Below are positions 7,423 to 14,984 of a stretch of 41,147 bases of DNA, in pieces; position 1 is the first letter of the stretch; every line of letters begins with the position of its first letter. The position numbers and the translations under genes are program-made. The notes below the pieces were generated by a model. The model saw nothing but the letters and a program-made list of their open reading frames with translations, made no database searches and was not told the DNA's origin. Source of the DNA: JBQTJN01 sp052387095 (GTDB lineage Bacteria; Pseudomonadota; Alphaproteobacteria; Micavibrionales; Micavibrionaceae); NCBI GenBank assembly GCA_052387095.1, contig JBQTJN010000009.1, positions 1-41,147 of the forward strand, given 5' to 3'.

Positions 7423-7564
7423 GTCATCCCCGCGGCCCGCTGAAAGCGGGCTTAAACAGCGGGGATCCAGAAAAATTATGAGGCAGGCTTTGCCTGCCGA
7501 ATTCATGGACCCCCGTCGTTAATGTTCGCAGAAATCTGCGATTTCTGCTCACCACGGGGGTGAC
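7423..7564. repeat. Multi-hairpin REP-like element
   Basis: Bounded by GTCATCCCCGC and GGGGGTGAC. Contains stems GCCCGC / GCGGGC, ATCCCCGC / GCGGGGAT, GGCAGGC / GCCTGCC, GCAGAAATC / GATTTCTGC and GACCCCCGT / ACGGGGGT. It resembles the 6117-6259 element in design but not base by base. It fills the gap between yceD and rpmF and could attenuate or terminate transcription between them. Confidence 0.7.
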
Positions 7565-7649
7565 GTTGGGATTTAGAGGCGATTTCCCTTGCATTGTAAG
7601 GGCTTTTTGGCTATTTACCTTTACGAATTTGAATTGAAGGACGACTTAT

Positions 7650-7832
7650 ATGGCTGTTCCCAAGCGAAAAACATCGAAATCGAAACGCAATATGCGTCGC
7701 TCCCACGACGGGATCACCGCGACCAACTGGGTCGAGGACGCCAACACGGGTGAACCTGTGCGCCGTCACCATGTCGATCTTAAAACCGGCATGTATAAAG
7801 GCCGTCAGGTCATTGAAGATCGCGGCGAATAA
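7650..7832 (+). CDS. rpmF: 50S ribosomal protein L32
   Basis: A 60-residue ribosomal protein with the diagnostic N-terminus MAVPKRKTSKSKRNMRRSHD, followed by the acidic middle and the basic VRRHHVDLKTGMYKGRQV found in alphaproteobacterial L32. It lacks the zinc-binding cysteines of some L32 types, which is normal for this class. A GAAGGA ribosome-binding site lies ahead of the ATG. It stands between yceD and plsX, the classic gene order linking ribosome and phospholipid synthesis. Confidence 0.97.
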   Translation: MAVPKRKTSKSKRNMRRSHDGITATNWVEDANTGEPVRRHHVDLKTGMYKGRQVIEDRGE

Positions 7833-7900
7833 GCGCGCCGGACCACTGGTTTCCCGCAAATCCCATGGTATAATCGCCGCACTTTAAAGCGGAGAATATT

Positions 7901-8995
7901 TTGTCCTATCTGGCCGGCACGCAAATCTATAATCGAGGCGCCCTGTCCCCTTCTTCCGTCACCATTGCGCTTGATGCGATGGGCGGCGATAATGCGCCCG
8001 TCAGTGTCGTTTCCGGCGCCAATCTCGTGCACCGCGAAGATGCTGGCGTACAGTTCACCATTTTCGGCGATGAAAATAAAATCCACGCCGCACTGAGCCG
8101 CCACGCTTCTCTTAAAAACGTGACCAAGGTCGTGCCTGCCGAAAGAGCCATACGCGACGATGAAAAACCCTCTGCCGCCCTGCGCGCCAGCAAGGGCACC
8201 AGCATGCGCGCTGCCATAGAGAGCGTTGAGCGCGGCGAGGCGCAGGCGATTGTCTCGGGGGGCAACACCGGTGCACTGATGGCGCTTGCGAAAACGACTT
8301 TGAGAATGCTCCCCGGCATTCATCGTCCGGCGATCGCCAGCCTGTTCCCTGCGCTGACCGGGAATCCGACCGTGATGCTCGATCTCGGCGCGAATGTTAT
8401 TGTTGATGCGGAAACGCTGGCCCAGTTCGCCGTGCTCGGCGCGGTGTTTGCCAAGGCACACCGCAATAACGGGGGCACGCCCAGCGTCGGCCTTTTAAAT
8501 GTCGGCATCGAGGAAACGAAAGGTCCGGACCACGTCCGCAGCGCCGCCGCCATTCTGAGCAACGTTGTTTTTCCCGGTCGTTATCACGGCTTCGTGGAGG
8601 GAGACCAGCTCCTGATGGGTGTGGTCGATGTCATTGTCTGCGACGGTTATGCCGGCAACATCGCTTTGAAAACCGCCGAAGGGGCAGGGCGCTTCACCGT
8701 TTCGCATTTCAAGCGCGCGATCAAATCCGATGCGCTGGCCGTGGCGGGCGGTATGCTCGCGCAATTCGCACTCAAGCGCTTCAAGAAGGAAGTGGACCCG
8801 CGCCTTTATAACGGCGGCGTTTTCCTGGGACTCAACGGGCTGTGCGTTAAGAGTCACGGCGGCAGCGATGCCGTCGGATTCGCCAGCGCCATCCGCCTTG
8901 CCGTCAAGCTCGCGCGCCACGGTTATATAGCCAAGGTCGCCGAGGACATCAACAGCCTGATGAGCCAGGATTCCTTCCTCGCCCATTCAACTTAA
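7901..8995 (+). CDS. plsX: Phosphate acyltransferase PlsX
   Basis: PlsX makes acyl-phosphate from acyl-ACP, the first committed step of phospholipid synthesis through PlsY. The signature IALDAMGGDNAPV, the glycine-rich IVSGGNTGALMALA, VMLDLGANV and VVDVIVCDGYAGNIALK are all present. The start is a TTG at 7901 with GGAG six bases before it; the first in-frame ATG lies inside the IALDAMGGD motif and is too late. This gives a 364-residue protein with about 23 residues ahead of the usual start of the fold. fabH follows 15 bases downstream. Confidence 0.95.
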   Translation: MSYLAGTQIYNRGALSPSSVTIALDAMGGDNAPVSVVSGANLVHREDAGVQFTIFGDENKIHAALSRHASLKNVTKVVPAERAIRDDEKPSAALRASKGTSMRAAIESVERGEAQAIVSGGNTGALMALAKTTLRMLPGIHRPAIASLFPALTGNPTVMLDLGANVIVDAETLAQFAVLGAVFAKAHRNNGGTPSVGLLNVGIEETKGPDHVRSAAAILSNVVFPGRYHGFVEGDQLLMGVVDVIVCDGYAGNIALKTAEGAGRFTVSHFKRAIKSDALAVAGGMLAQFALKRFKKEVDPRLYNGGVFLGLNGLCVKSHGGSDAVGFASAIRLAVKLARHGYIAKVAEDINSLMSQDSFLAHST

Positions 8996-9010
8996 AATCA
9001 TAGAAATCTC

Positions 9011-9985
9011 ATGACAATCCATGCCCTCATCCACTCCACCGGCGCCTACCTGCCGGAAAAAATCCTGACTAACAGGGAACTGGAGAAAATGGTCGACACC
9101 TCGGACGAATGGATCACCCAGCGCTCCGGAATCAAAGAACGCCGCATTGCGGCCGAAGATCAGACCACATCGGACATGGCGATTGAAGCTGCGCGCCAGG
9201 CACTTTCCAACGGCAAACTGGCGCCGGCGGATATTGACTGCATCATTGTCGCCACCACGACGCCGGACCAGACATTTCCAGCCGTGGCGGTAAAAGTCCA
9301 GGCTGCGCTCGGCATTCCGCCCGGCCCGGCTTTTGACGTTCAGGCCGTCTGCACAGGCTTTATTTACGCGATCAGCGTCGCCAATAGTTTTATCAGAAGC
9401 GGGCAGGCACGCCGCGTGCTGGTGATCGGCGCTGAAAAAATGTCGACAATCGTGAACTGGAAAGACCGCACAACATGCGTTCTATTTGCCGACGGCGCGG
9501 GCGCAATCGTCCTGAGCGCAAGTGACATCACCGCGCCGGAAACGGAAGCGCGCGGTGTTTATTCAACGCATATTTATGCGGACGGGACTCTAAGAGATCT
9601 TCTCTACACGGCGGATGCCACCGATGAGTATCCGCGCGGCCACATCGTCATGGAAGGGCGCGAGGTTTTTAAATACGCAGTCGAACTGATGGCCGACATC
9701 GTGGTCGAGGCGCTCGGCAAGAACAACATGAAGCCCGAAGATATTGACTGGCTGGTCCCGCACCAGGCCAATCTCCGTATCATTGAGGGCACTGCGAAGA
9801 AGCTCAAGCTTCCTATGGAAAAAGTCATCGTCACCGTCGATCGTCACGGCAATACCTCGGCGGCTTCGATTCCCCTCGCCCTGCATGAGGGGGTCTCCAC
9901 CGGGAGGATCAACCGCGGCGACCTGCTGCTGCTGGAAGCCCTGGGCGGCGGCCTAACGTGGGGCGCGGCTTTGGCCCGGTTTTAG
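9011..9985 (+). CDS. fabH: 3-oxoacyl-ACP synthase III (KAS III)
   Basis: FabH condenses acetyl-CoA with malonyl-ACP to begin fatty acid synthesis. The 324-residue protein has the complete Cys-His-Asn triad: Cys114 in VQAVCTGF, His251 in VPHQANLRI and Asn281 in HGNTSAAS. The C-terminal GGGLTWGAAL is also typical. It lies directly downstream of plsX, so both ends of lipid precursor supply are in one operon. Confidence 0.97.
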   Translation: MTIHALIHSTGAYLPEKILTNRELEKMVDTSDEWITQRSGIKERRIAAEDQTTSDMAIEAARQALSNGKLAPADIDCIIVATTTPDQTFPAVAVKVQAALGIPPGPAFDVQAVCTGFIYAISVANSFIRSGQARRVLVIGAEKMSTIVNWKDRTTCVLFADGAGAIVLSASDITAPETEARGVYSTHIYADGTLRDLLYTADATDEYPRGHIVMEGREVFKYAVELMADIVVEALGKNNMKPEDIDWLVPHQANLRIIEGTAKKLKLPMEKVIVTVDRHGNTSAASIPLALHEGVSTGRINRGDLLLLEALGGGLTWGAALARF

Positions 9986-10125
9986 GGCTCTTTAATATAT
10001 TAAGATCCACCTTTTACCCCTTGAAATGAATTGTGTTTTGAATCCCGCAGGCACCGCTTATCGTTTGACGGGCTCTCCCAGAATCGCTAGGCTTTATCTA
10101 TAATTCAAAAAACCCCGGAGTGGAT

Positions 10126-10422
10126 ATGGAACCCAAAACCATCACACGCGCAGACCTCGCCGAAGCCGTCTACGAACAGGTCGGCCTGTCCCGCAATGAA
10201 TCATCCGACCTCGTCGAGGCCCTGCTTGAGGAAATTTCCAGCGCGCTGGTCAAAGGCGTGAGTGTAAAGGTTTCCTCCTTCGGCAGCTTCTCGGTGCGCA
10301 GCAAGGGCGAGCGCGTCGGCCGTAACCCGAAAACGGGTATCGAGGTTCCGATCAAGCCGCGCAAGGTTCTGGTCTTCCGCGCCAGCCATGTTTTGAAAGA
10401 CCGCATCAATCAGGGTCATTAA
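10126..10422 (+). CDS. ihfA: Integration host factor subunit alpha
   Basis: IHF-alpha pairs with IHF-beta to bend DNA at specific sites in replication, recombination and transcription. The 98-residue sequence matches the IhfA pattern: ITRADLAEAVYEQVGLSR, VKVSSFGSFSVR, and the DNA-intercalating arm GRNPKTGIEVPI with its conserved proline. The ATG at 10126 is preferred because GGAG ends five bases before it; a GTG at 10120 would overlap that ribosome-binding site. A TATAAT at 10099-10104 may belong to its promoter, but no convincing -35 is at the right distance. The plsX-fabH-ihfA-merR order is conserved in alphaproteobacteria. Confidence 0.95.
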   Translation: MEPKTITRADLAEAVYEQVGLSRNESSDLVEALLEEISSALVKGVSVKVSSFGSFSVRSKGERVGRNPKTGIEVPIKPRKVLVFRASHVLKDRINQGH

Positions 10423-10448
10423 TCTGCCCAGCTAAGGAGTATGCTGCC

Positions 10449-10970
10449 ATGACATCGCAACCATCCTATAAAGTCACGCAAGACGATGTGTGCACATCTT
10501 ATGACCCGCCGACGCGCTCTCAAGCCGGAACGGCGGCACCGGAAGCCGGCAAATCCGCCACGGCTTTTCGCACCATTTCCGAAGTTGCCGACCATCTGGC
10601 GGTACAGCAACATGTGCTGCGCTTCTGGGAAACCAAGTTTTCACAGGTAAAACCTCTGAAACGCGGCGGCGGCCGCCGTTACTATCGTCCGGAGGATGTG
10701 GAGCTCCTGAAATCCATCCACCACCTGCTCTATACGCAGGGCTATACGATCAAGGGCGTGCAGAAACTTTTCCGCGAGCAAGGCAAGAATAAAATCCGCG
10801 ACGCAGCGCCTGCTGCCCATGTGGAAGTTCCGGTGGAGCGCACAGTTGCTGCTAACGCGCCACAGGCTCAGGTGGCCGAGGCCAATTTTTCATCCGCCCA
10901 GCGCGAAACGCTCCGGATGATGCTGGATGAGCTGAAGGATCTGCGCCGCATGGTCGGCGAGCGCGGCTGA
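10449..10970 (+). CDS. MerR family transcriptional regulator
   Basis: A 173-residue regulator. The winged helix-turn-helix is at about 37-105: TISEVADHLAVQQHVLRFWE, then KRGGGRRYYRPEDVELLKSI and LLYTQGYTIKGVQKLF, the standard MerR N-terminal pattern. The C-terminal part is a helical tail without metal-binding cysteines, so no effector can be predicted. This gene is the usual neighbour of ihfA and tRNA-Pro in alphaproteobacteria. It begins 26 bases after ihfA, preceded by AAGGAG, and is probably cotranscribed with it. Confidence 0.92.
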   Translation: MTSQPSYKVTQDDVCTSYDPPTRSQAGTAAPEAGKSATAFRTISEVADHLAVQQHVLRFWETKFSQVKPLKRGGGRRYYRPEDVELLKSIHHLLYTQGYTIKGVQKLFREQGKNKIRDAAPAAHVEVPVERTVAANAPQAQVAEANFSSAQRETLRMMLDELKDLRRMVGERG

Positions 10971-10987
10971 TTTTCAAATTTTAATGT

Positions 10988-11064
10988 CGGAGTGTGGCGC
11001 AGACTGGTAGCGCACTTGCATGGGGTGCAAGGGGTCGCAGGTTCAAATCCTGTCACTCCGACCA
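10988..11064 (+). tRNA. tRNA-Pro (anticodon GGG)
   Basis: A 77-base cloverleaf with encoded CCA. The acceptor stem is CGGAGTG / CACTCCG, the D stem GCGC / GCGC, and the anticodon stem CTTGC / GCAAG around loop ATGGGGT (anticodon GGG, reading CCC). The T stem is GCAGG / CCTGT around TTCAAAT. The DNA downstream (11065-12089) is AT-rich and carries only orphan or broken genes, as often seen beside tRNA integration sites. I found no second copy of the tRNA end and no integrase there. Confidence 0.97.
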
Positions 11065-11206
11065 TTTGAAATCAATAGTTTAGCATTTTTGTATGGCTGG
11101 GTAATAATCTCATTTTTTCTATCGTGTACCATCCCGTGTGCCAATAAATTAATGCAGGCTTAAAAATAAACGCCAATGTTGCAAATGAACTTTTGAAAAA
11201 AATTCA

Positions 11207-11491
11207 ATGAAGATCAAGAATCTGATTATAGCGATGGATGCCGAGCAACTTGCTCAAGAAGCAAAAAAGCGCGCAAAAACCAAAAATATGCAAAAACGAG
11301 ATGAAATCCCTGACCGTGTGAAAAAGGCATTTGAAAAGCCGCCAACCCAGGCGCAAGTAAAACAAGCGCTTTTGCAGGAAACGTGGCGCCCTCCGGGGGT
11401 ATATAAGTGTATAATTTAACCGGGAGTTTATGCTTATTACTATCCGCGCCATGAATTTCAGGATTTCGAGGATTTCAAAAATAAACAGTAA
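11207..11491 (+). pseudogene. Interrupted small hypothetical gene
   Basis: An ORF of 70 codons, rich in Lys, Ala and Glu, ends at TAA (11417-11419). The same frame then reads PGVYAYYYPRHEFQDFEDF and a few more residues before TAA at 11489-11491. The residues before and after the first stop echo each other (PPGVYK / PGVYAY), and the DNA repeats CCGGG-GT-TAT, suggesting a short imperfect duplication that introduced the stop. No clear ribosome-binding site precedes the ATG at 11207 or the alternative at 11234. Function unknown. It may be a decayed gene or only a chance ORF. Confidence 0.35.
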
Positions 11492-11557
11492 TGGCCGAGC
11501 CTAAACGCGTCGGAGCGAAAATCATAAGTAGCTGATTTTATTATATATTGATAAAAG

Positions 11558-11607
11558 TTTTAGGGGCTGGCCTAGATAAGACACCTTATCTAGGCCAGCC
11601 CCTAAAA
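11558..11607. repeat. Perfect 23-bp inverted repeat with 4-base loop
   Basis: Arms 11558-11580 and 11585-11607 are exact reverse complements, separated by ACAC. The stem begins TTTTAGGGGCTGG and continues through CCTAGATAAG. It sits between two orphan ORFs. Terminal T and A runs would let it act as a terminator in either direction, but the stem is longer than most terminators. Confidence 0.85.
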
Positions 11608-11722
11608 TTAATCTTTTGATGAATCGGGCCGGGTTAGGAACTTTTGATTGGGAGGGATTTTTAAAGAGTTAAGATATTGAGAGCATTGTATTTTTAACAC
11701 TTCCCAGCATTTTATAGTCGTT

Positions 11723-11956
11723 ATGCCTGATTCCAAAAAAGGGGAAAACCAAAAAATCACTCCGGAACTGCTCGCCACGTTGCGGGACTACAAAGCCCGT
11801 ACAGGCGTTGCCGTAATGGCATTGCTTAATAAAAGCCCGGAGGATGTTCCGCAGGGGCTTACCTCCACCCTTATTAATAGCTGGCTTGAAGGAAAGACTA
11901 AATCGGCCCGCAAGGCCTATCTCGAATATGTTCTGAATGAATGGCGGGTAGGATAA
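11723..11956 (+). CDS. Hypothetical protein, 77 aa
   Basis: An unrecognised 77-residue protein with a charged, probably helical makeup: a Lys-rich start, then ITPELLATLRDYKARTGVAV, and a second part LINSWLEGKTKSARKAYLEY. The spacing of hydrophobic residues in the second part recalls a short helix-turn-helix, so a small DNA-binding protein is possible, but no family match is claimed. There is no obvious ribosome-binding site. It lies in the accessory stretch downstream of tRNA-Pro. Confidence 0.5.
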   Translation: MPDSKKGENQKITPELLATLRDYKARTGVAVMALLNKSPEDVPQGLTSTLINSWLEGKTKSARKAYLEYVLNEWRVG

Positions 11957-12089
11957 TCCGATTTTTTTCATTGCATTCGTGCAATATAACTTCAGGGCGT
12001 TGATTCTGGGGACAATTCGGAACGCTTGTTGCGCTTTTGCCGTTATTTTCCAATAATAAATACAAGAAGACTAATAAACAGGGAATAGT

Positions 12090-13106
12090 ATGGCTTTAGA
12101 CGCTGGAGATTCTTTCGAAATAGCCTCAAAAAATACCCGTCTTTTTAATCCATATGGCCCGATCATTGTCGTTGGCGGCGGGGATTACCGCTGTGAACAA
12201 GACCCTCATAGAAGCGTTGATCCTGAACAACTTATTATTCTCGGGCGCTTCCTGAAGATGATCGATAAAGAAAAACCCGTCATTGACATTATTACCACGG
12301 CGAGCGAGGAGTTTGCCCGAAGCACCTTTGAAGATTACAGAGCCGCGCTCATGGCGCTCGGCGTGGATAAAAAAAATTGCCGCCATGTTGATATCGGTGA
12401 CGGCGTCCCCACGCCCAAAGTTTTTGGCGACAGAGAAGTCGCTGAAATGTGCAGCCTCTCAGCTGGACAGAATGCATTTCACGCGAAAAAAGTAAAAGAA
12501 TCCGATGCTTTCCTGATTGGTGGCGGACACCAGTTGCGCTTGTGGGCCATGCTGTCAGGGACAAAATACATGGGCGCTATGGAGGCTGCGCAGCGGAAAG
12601 GCAAAATTGTTTTTGGTACCAGCGCCGGTGCGCATGGCGCACCGCAATTTACTGTTTGCCGCGATGATAGCGGACGCGAATTTAATACCTATCCCGGGCT
12701 CGGTTTTCTCCGTGGCGTCATGGTGGAATCGCATGATCACAGAGATGGCAGGAATGGCGAAGACGCGCGCATTGCCGTGGCAGCTGCCGAGCAAAATCTG
12801 TCCTATATCAGCCTGCCTGAAAACATGGCCGCAATCTGCAATCCGGACGGCACAGTTGAAATTATCGGCCATAGCAATGGACGCAGGGTGAATGGCGCGG
12901 TGAAAGACACAGTTACTGTTATGGATCGCGTACATAATAAAACTAAAGAGCTGCGGCATGGTCAGGGCTATGATTTTGTGGCGGGGGATGTTTTCGAAGT
13001 GAGGCATCCTGCAAAAGATGTCACACCTATTGCTCTCTACGAGACTACATCTCAAGCGCCACATATACCGGGCGCAACGGCCGTGAACCTGCCGGCCTAC
13101 GTCTGA
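12090..13106 (+). CDS. Cyanophycinase-like peptidase (family S51)
   Basis: A 338-residue protein with the S51 fold markers: IIVVGGGDYR at 25-34, FLIGGGHQLRLW at 141-152, and the nucleophile elbow GTSAGA with Ser178. The later GLGFLRGVMVESHDHRDGRN takes the place of the cyanophycinase GLGL...DQHF..R.R block, here with an altered D-Q-H-F. Cyanophycinases cut beta-Asp-Arg dipeptides from cyanophycin; related S51 enzymes are alpha-aspartyl dipeptidases. No signal peptide is seen and no cyanophycin synthetase lies in the window, so the substrate is uncertain. The stop shares one base with the cutA start, indicating coupling. Confidence 0.82.
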   Translation: MALDAGDSFEIASKNTRLFNPYGPIIVVGGGDYRCEQDPHRSVDPEQLIILGRFLKMIDKEKPVIDIITTASEEFARSTFEDYRAALMALGVDKKNCRHVDIGDGVPTPKVFGDREVAEMCSLSAGQNAFHAKKVKESDAFLIGGGHQLRLWAMLSGTKYMGAMEAAQRKGKIVFGTSAGAHGAPQFTVCRDDSGREFNTYPGLGFLRGVMVESHDHRDGRNGEDARIAVAAAEQNLSYISLPENMAAICNPDGTVEIIGHSNGRRVNGAVKDTVTVMDRVHNKTKELRHGQGYDFVAGDVFEVRHPAKDVTPIALYETTSQAPHIPGATAVNLPAYV

Positions 13107-13429
13107 TGTCGGCGATTTTCATTTACATGACAGTTCCTTCCGCCGGAGAAGCGGAAAAAATCTCTAACGCCCTGCTGGAAGAGCGCCTGATTGCCTGCGC
13201 CAATATCATGCCGCCGCATAATTCACTCTATTGGTGGGAAGGAAAAATCCAGGATGGCAGCGAAGTTGCCATCATCATGAAAACGCAAAAAGCGTTGTTT
13301 GAGAGCGTGAAGAAACGGGCTGTCCAGCTGCACAGCTATGATTGCCCCTGCATCGTCGCGCTGGATATTACGGATGGTCATCAGCCTTTCCTGAAGTGGA
13401 TTGCTGCCGAAACTGCAAATACCCTGTAG
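13106..13429 (+). CDS. cutA: Divalent-cation tolerance protein CutA
   Basis: A 107-residue CutA1 protein, a small PII-like trimer associated with copper and other divalent cation tolerance. Diagnostic segments are MTVPSAGEAEKISNALLEER, ACANIMPP, SLYWWEGKIQDGSEVAIIMK and the C-terminal YDCPCIVALDI. The ATG overlaps the last base of the upstream peptidase stop. Whether the pairing is functional is unknown; CutA elsewhere sits in varied contexts. Confidence 0.93.
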   Translation: MSAIFIYMTVPSAGEAEKISNALLEERLIACANIMPPHNSLYWWEGKIQDGSEVAIIMKTQKALFESVKKRAVQLHSYDCPCIVALDITDGHQPFLKWIAAETANTL

Positions 13430-13447
13430 AATCAACCTCCTGGGAAC

Positions 13448-13461
13448 GGTATTATAATACC
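13448..13461. promoter_or_regulatory. 14-bp perfect palindrome upstream of rplM
   Basis: GGTATTATAATACC is its own complement and lies 35 bases before the rplM -35 box, just after cutA. It could be a small operator or a second, TATAAT-containing promoter core, though no good -35 accompanies it. Confidence 0.35.
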
Positions 13462-13496
13462 ACACCCTTAAAAGACGGTTTTCACAAGGGTTTTTG

Positions 13497-13525
13497 TTGA
13501 CATTGCGGGGCTTGTGCCGCATAAC
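13497..13525 (+). promoter_or_regulatory. rplM-rpsI promoter
   Basis: -35 TTGACA (13497-13502), a 17-base spacer and -10 CATAAC (13520-13525), followed 31 bases later by the rplM ATG with AAGGA as ribosome-binding site. A perfect -35 with optimal spacing fits a highly expressed ribosomal operon. Confidence 0.65.
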
Positions 13526-13556
13526 CTGCGCATCTGAAAATTTAAGGATAAAAGCC

Positions 13557-14018
13557 ATGAGCACCTACTCAGCAAAACCGAATGAAGTCGAAAAGAAATG
13601 GGTTCTGATCGATGCCGAGGATGTCGTCCTCGGACGCCTGGCCAGCATTATCGCCCTGCGCCTGCGCGGCAAGCATAAGGCCCGTTTCACTCCGCACATC
13701 GATTGCGGCGACAACGTCATTGTCATCAATGCCCGCAAGGTGAAAATCACCGGCAAGAAACGCGACGACGATATTTTCTACTGGCACACCGGCTATCCCG
13801 GCGGGATCAAGGGCCGCAGCAAGGGCCAGATCCTGGGTAGCAAATATCCGGAGCGCGTCGTTGAGAAAGCCGTTGAACGCATGCTGCCCGAAGGGCCGCT
13901 CGGCGCACAGGTCTTTAGCAACCTCCGCGTTTACGCGGATGCCGAGCATCCGCACGAAGCGCAGCAGCCCGAAATTCTCAACGTGGCTTCCATGAACCCT
14001 AAAAACAAAAGAGCTTAA
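13557..14018 (+). CDS. rplM: 50S ribosomal protein L13
   Basis: A 153-residue L13 protein with WVLIDAEDVVLGRLASIIAL, GKHKARFTPHIDCGDNVIVI and the C-terminal LRVYADAEHPHEAQQP, all standard for the family. The ATG at 13557 was chosen because AAGGA precedes it and the protein then starts as in relatives; upstream in-frame sequence overlaps the promoter. rpsI follows three bases after the stop. Confidence 0.97.
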   Translation: MSTYSAKPNEVEKKWVLIDAEDVVLGRLASIIALRLRGKHKARFTPHIDCGDNVIVINARKVKITGKKRDDDIFYWHTGYPGGIKGRSKGQILGSKYPERVVEKAVERMLPEGPLGAQVFSNLRVYADAEHPHEAQQPEILNVASMNPKNKRA

Positions 14019-14021
14019 ACC

Positions 14022-14636
14022 ATGGCTAAAGATACCGAAGACAAGAAAAGATCGCCGCGCAAGACCGCAACGCCTGCTGTGAAAACGGAAACGAAAAAGT
14101 CGCGCGCCCGCAAGGAAGCACCGGCTGAAACCGTCAGCGACCTCAAGGATCTGAAACAGGCAACTGCGCCACAGGCACAGCAAGCCCAGACGTTTTCGAA
14201 GGAAACGAAGCCGGTTGAAACCGGACCGAAACAGCCGAAGAAAGACGCACAAGGCCGCTCTTACGGCACAGGCCGCCGCAAGTACGCCGTCGCCCGCGTC
14301 TGGATCAAGCACGGCTCCGGCAAGGTTGTGGTTAATGGCCGCGATCAGTCGATCTATTTCGCGCGTCACACGCACCGCCTCATTCTGAACCAGCCTTTCC
14401 TGATCGTGAACAGCGTCGATCACTTCGACGTGATGGCCACGGTTAAAGGCGGCGGGCTCTCCGGCCAGGCCGGCGCCGTGCGTCATGGGATTTCGAGAGC
14501 GCTCGAAGGCTTTCAGCCTGACTTCCGCCCGGCCCTGAAAAAGGCCGGCATGCTGACCCGCGATGCCCGCGTGGTTGAGCGTAAAAAGGTCGGCAAGCAC
14601 AAGGCCCGCCGCACGAAACAGTGGGCGAAGCGTTAA
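14022..14636 (+). CDS. rpsI: 30S ribosomal protein S9 with long N-terminal extension
   Basis: The S9 core starts at SYGTGRRKYAVARVWIKHG (about residue 80) and runs to the C-terminal RRTKQWAKR, which reaches the ribosomal P site in known structures. Ahead of it is a Lys/Ala/Glu/Thr/Gln-rich, probably disordered segment of about 75 residues, so the protein has 204 residues against about 130 in E. coli and roughly 155-160 in many alphaproteobacteria. The ATG is three bases after rplM, so the extension is probably translated. A second in-frame start near the core is not evident. Confidence 0.95.
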   Translation: MAKDTEDKKRSPRKTATPAVKTETKKSRARKEAPAETVSDLKDLKQATAPQAQQAQTFSKETKPVETGPKQPKKDAQGRSYGTGRRKYAVARVWIKHGSGKVVVNGRDQSIYFARHTHRLILNQPFLIVNSVDHFDVMATVKGGGLSGQAGAVRHGISRALEGFQPDFRPALKKAGMLTRDARVVERKKVGKHKARRTKQWAKR

Positions 14637-14669
14637 TCAGCACCTTCTATATTTGACTTCCATAATATT

Positions 14670-14703
14670 AAGGCGTATGAGGAATATACTTCCTACGCCT
14701 TTT
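14670..14703 (+). terminator. Rho-independent terminator after rpsI
   Basis: Stem AAGGCGTA / TACGCCTT with an inner GGAA / TTCC pair and a TATAC loop, followed by TTT. It lies 34 bases after the rpsI stop. Confidence 0.85.
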
Positions 14704-14720
14704 GTCTTGAGGAGAATTAT

Positions 14721-14984
14721 ATGTTCATTAATGACAGGCATTATATAATCCGCCTGAAATCTGACAGCAGTCTTCCGGTTATTAGTACAATCGGAAATCT
14801 TTTTGAAAAAAGTGCCGTTTATCAGGATGGCGGGTGCGACAGCAGCAGGAATCCCTGCGTAACAACGCCTTATTCTCCTGAGCAAATAGCGCAATTTCTA
14901 GAAAAAAATGGGTTTCACGTTAAAGAAATTGAGCTTGATCGGGCTTATTACAATATGGCTAAACCAGAGATCACATACTTTTAA
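14721..14984 (+). CDS. Hypothetical protein, 87 aa
   Basis: An unrecognised 87-residue protein preceded by a good ribosome-binding site (GAGGAG, six bases before the ATG). It starts MFINDRHYIIRLKSDSSLP, has a Cys pair in GGCDSSRNPC, and ends EIELDRAYYNMAKPEITYF. It has no membrane segment or signal. AT content is higher than in its ribosomal neighbours. The last 14 bases overlap the convergent 3' end of phaC. It is transcribed from after the rpsI terminator, so it needs readthrough or its own promoter. Confidence 0.6.
   Translation: MFINDRHYIIRLKSDSSLPVISTIGNLFEKSAVYQDGGCDSSRNPCVTTPYSPEQIAQFLEKNGFHVKEIELDRAYYNMAKPEITYF

Noticed and set aside
6117..7564. CRISPR-like array
   Set aside because: Repeats are palindromic, unequal and not regularly spaced, with no unique spacers or cas genes.
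10065..10104. ihfA promoter from TTGACG (10065) and TATAAT (10099)
   Set aside because: The boxes are 28 bases apart, too far for a single sigma70 promoter.
11065..12089. Integrative element at tRNA-Pro
   Set aside because: AT-rich orphan content suggests one, but there is no integrase and no repeated tRNA 3' end, so only the individual pieces are reported.
13569..14600. 343-codon minus-strand ORF
   Set aside because: Antisense to rplM and rpsI, whose identities are certain; composition is that of a reverse-frame shadow.
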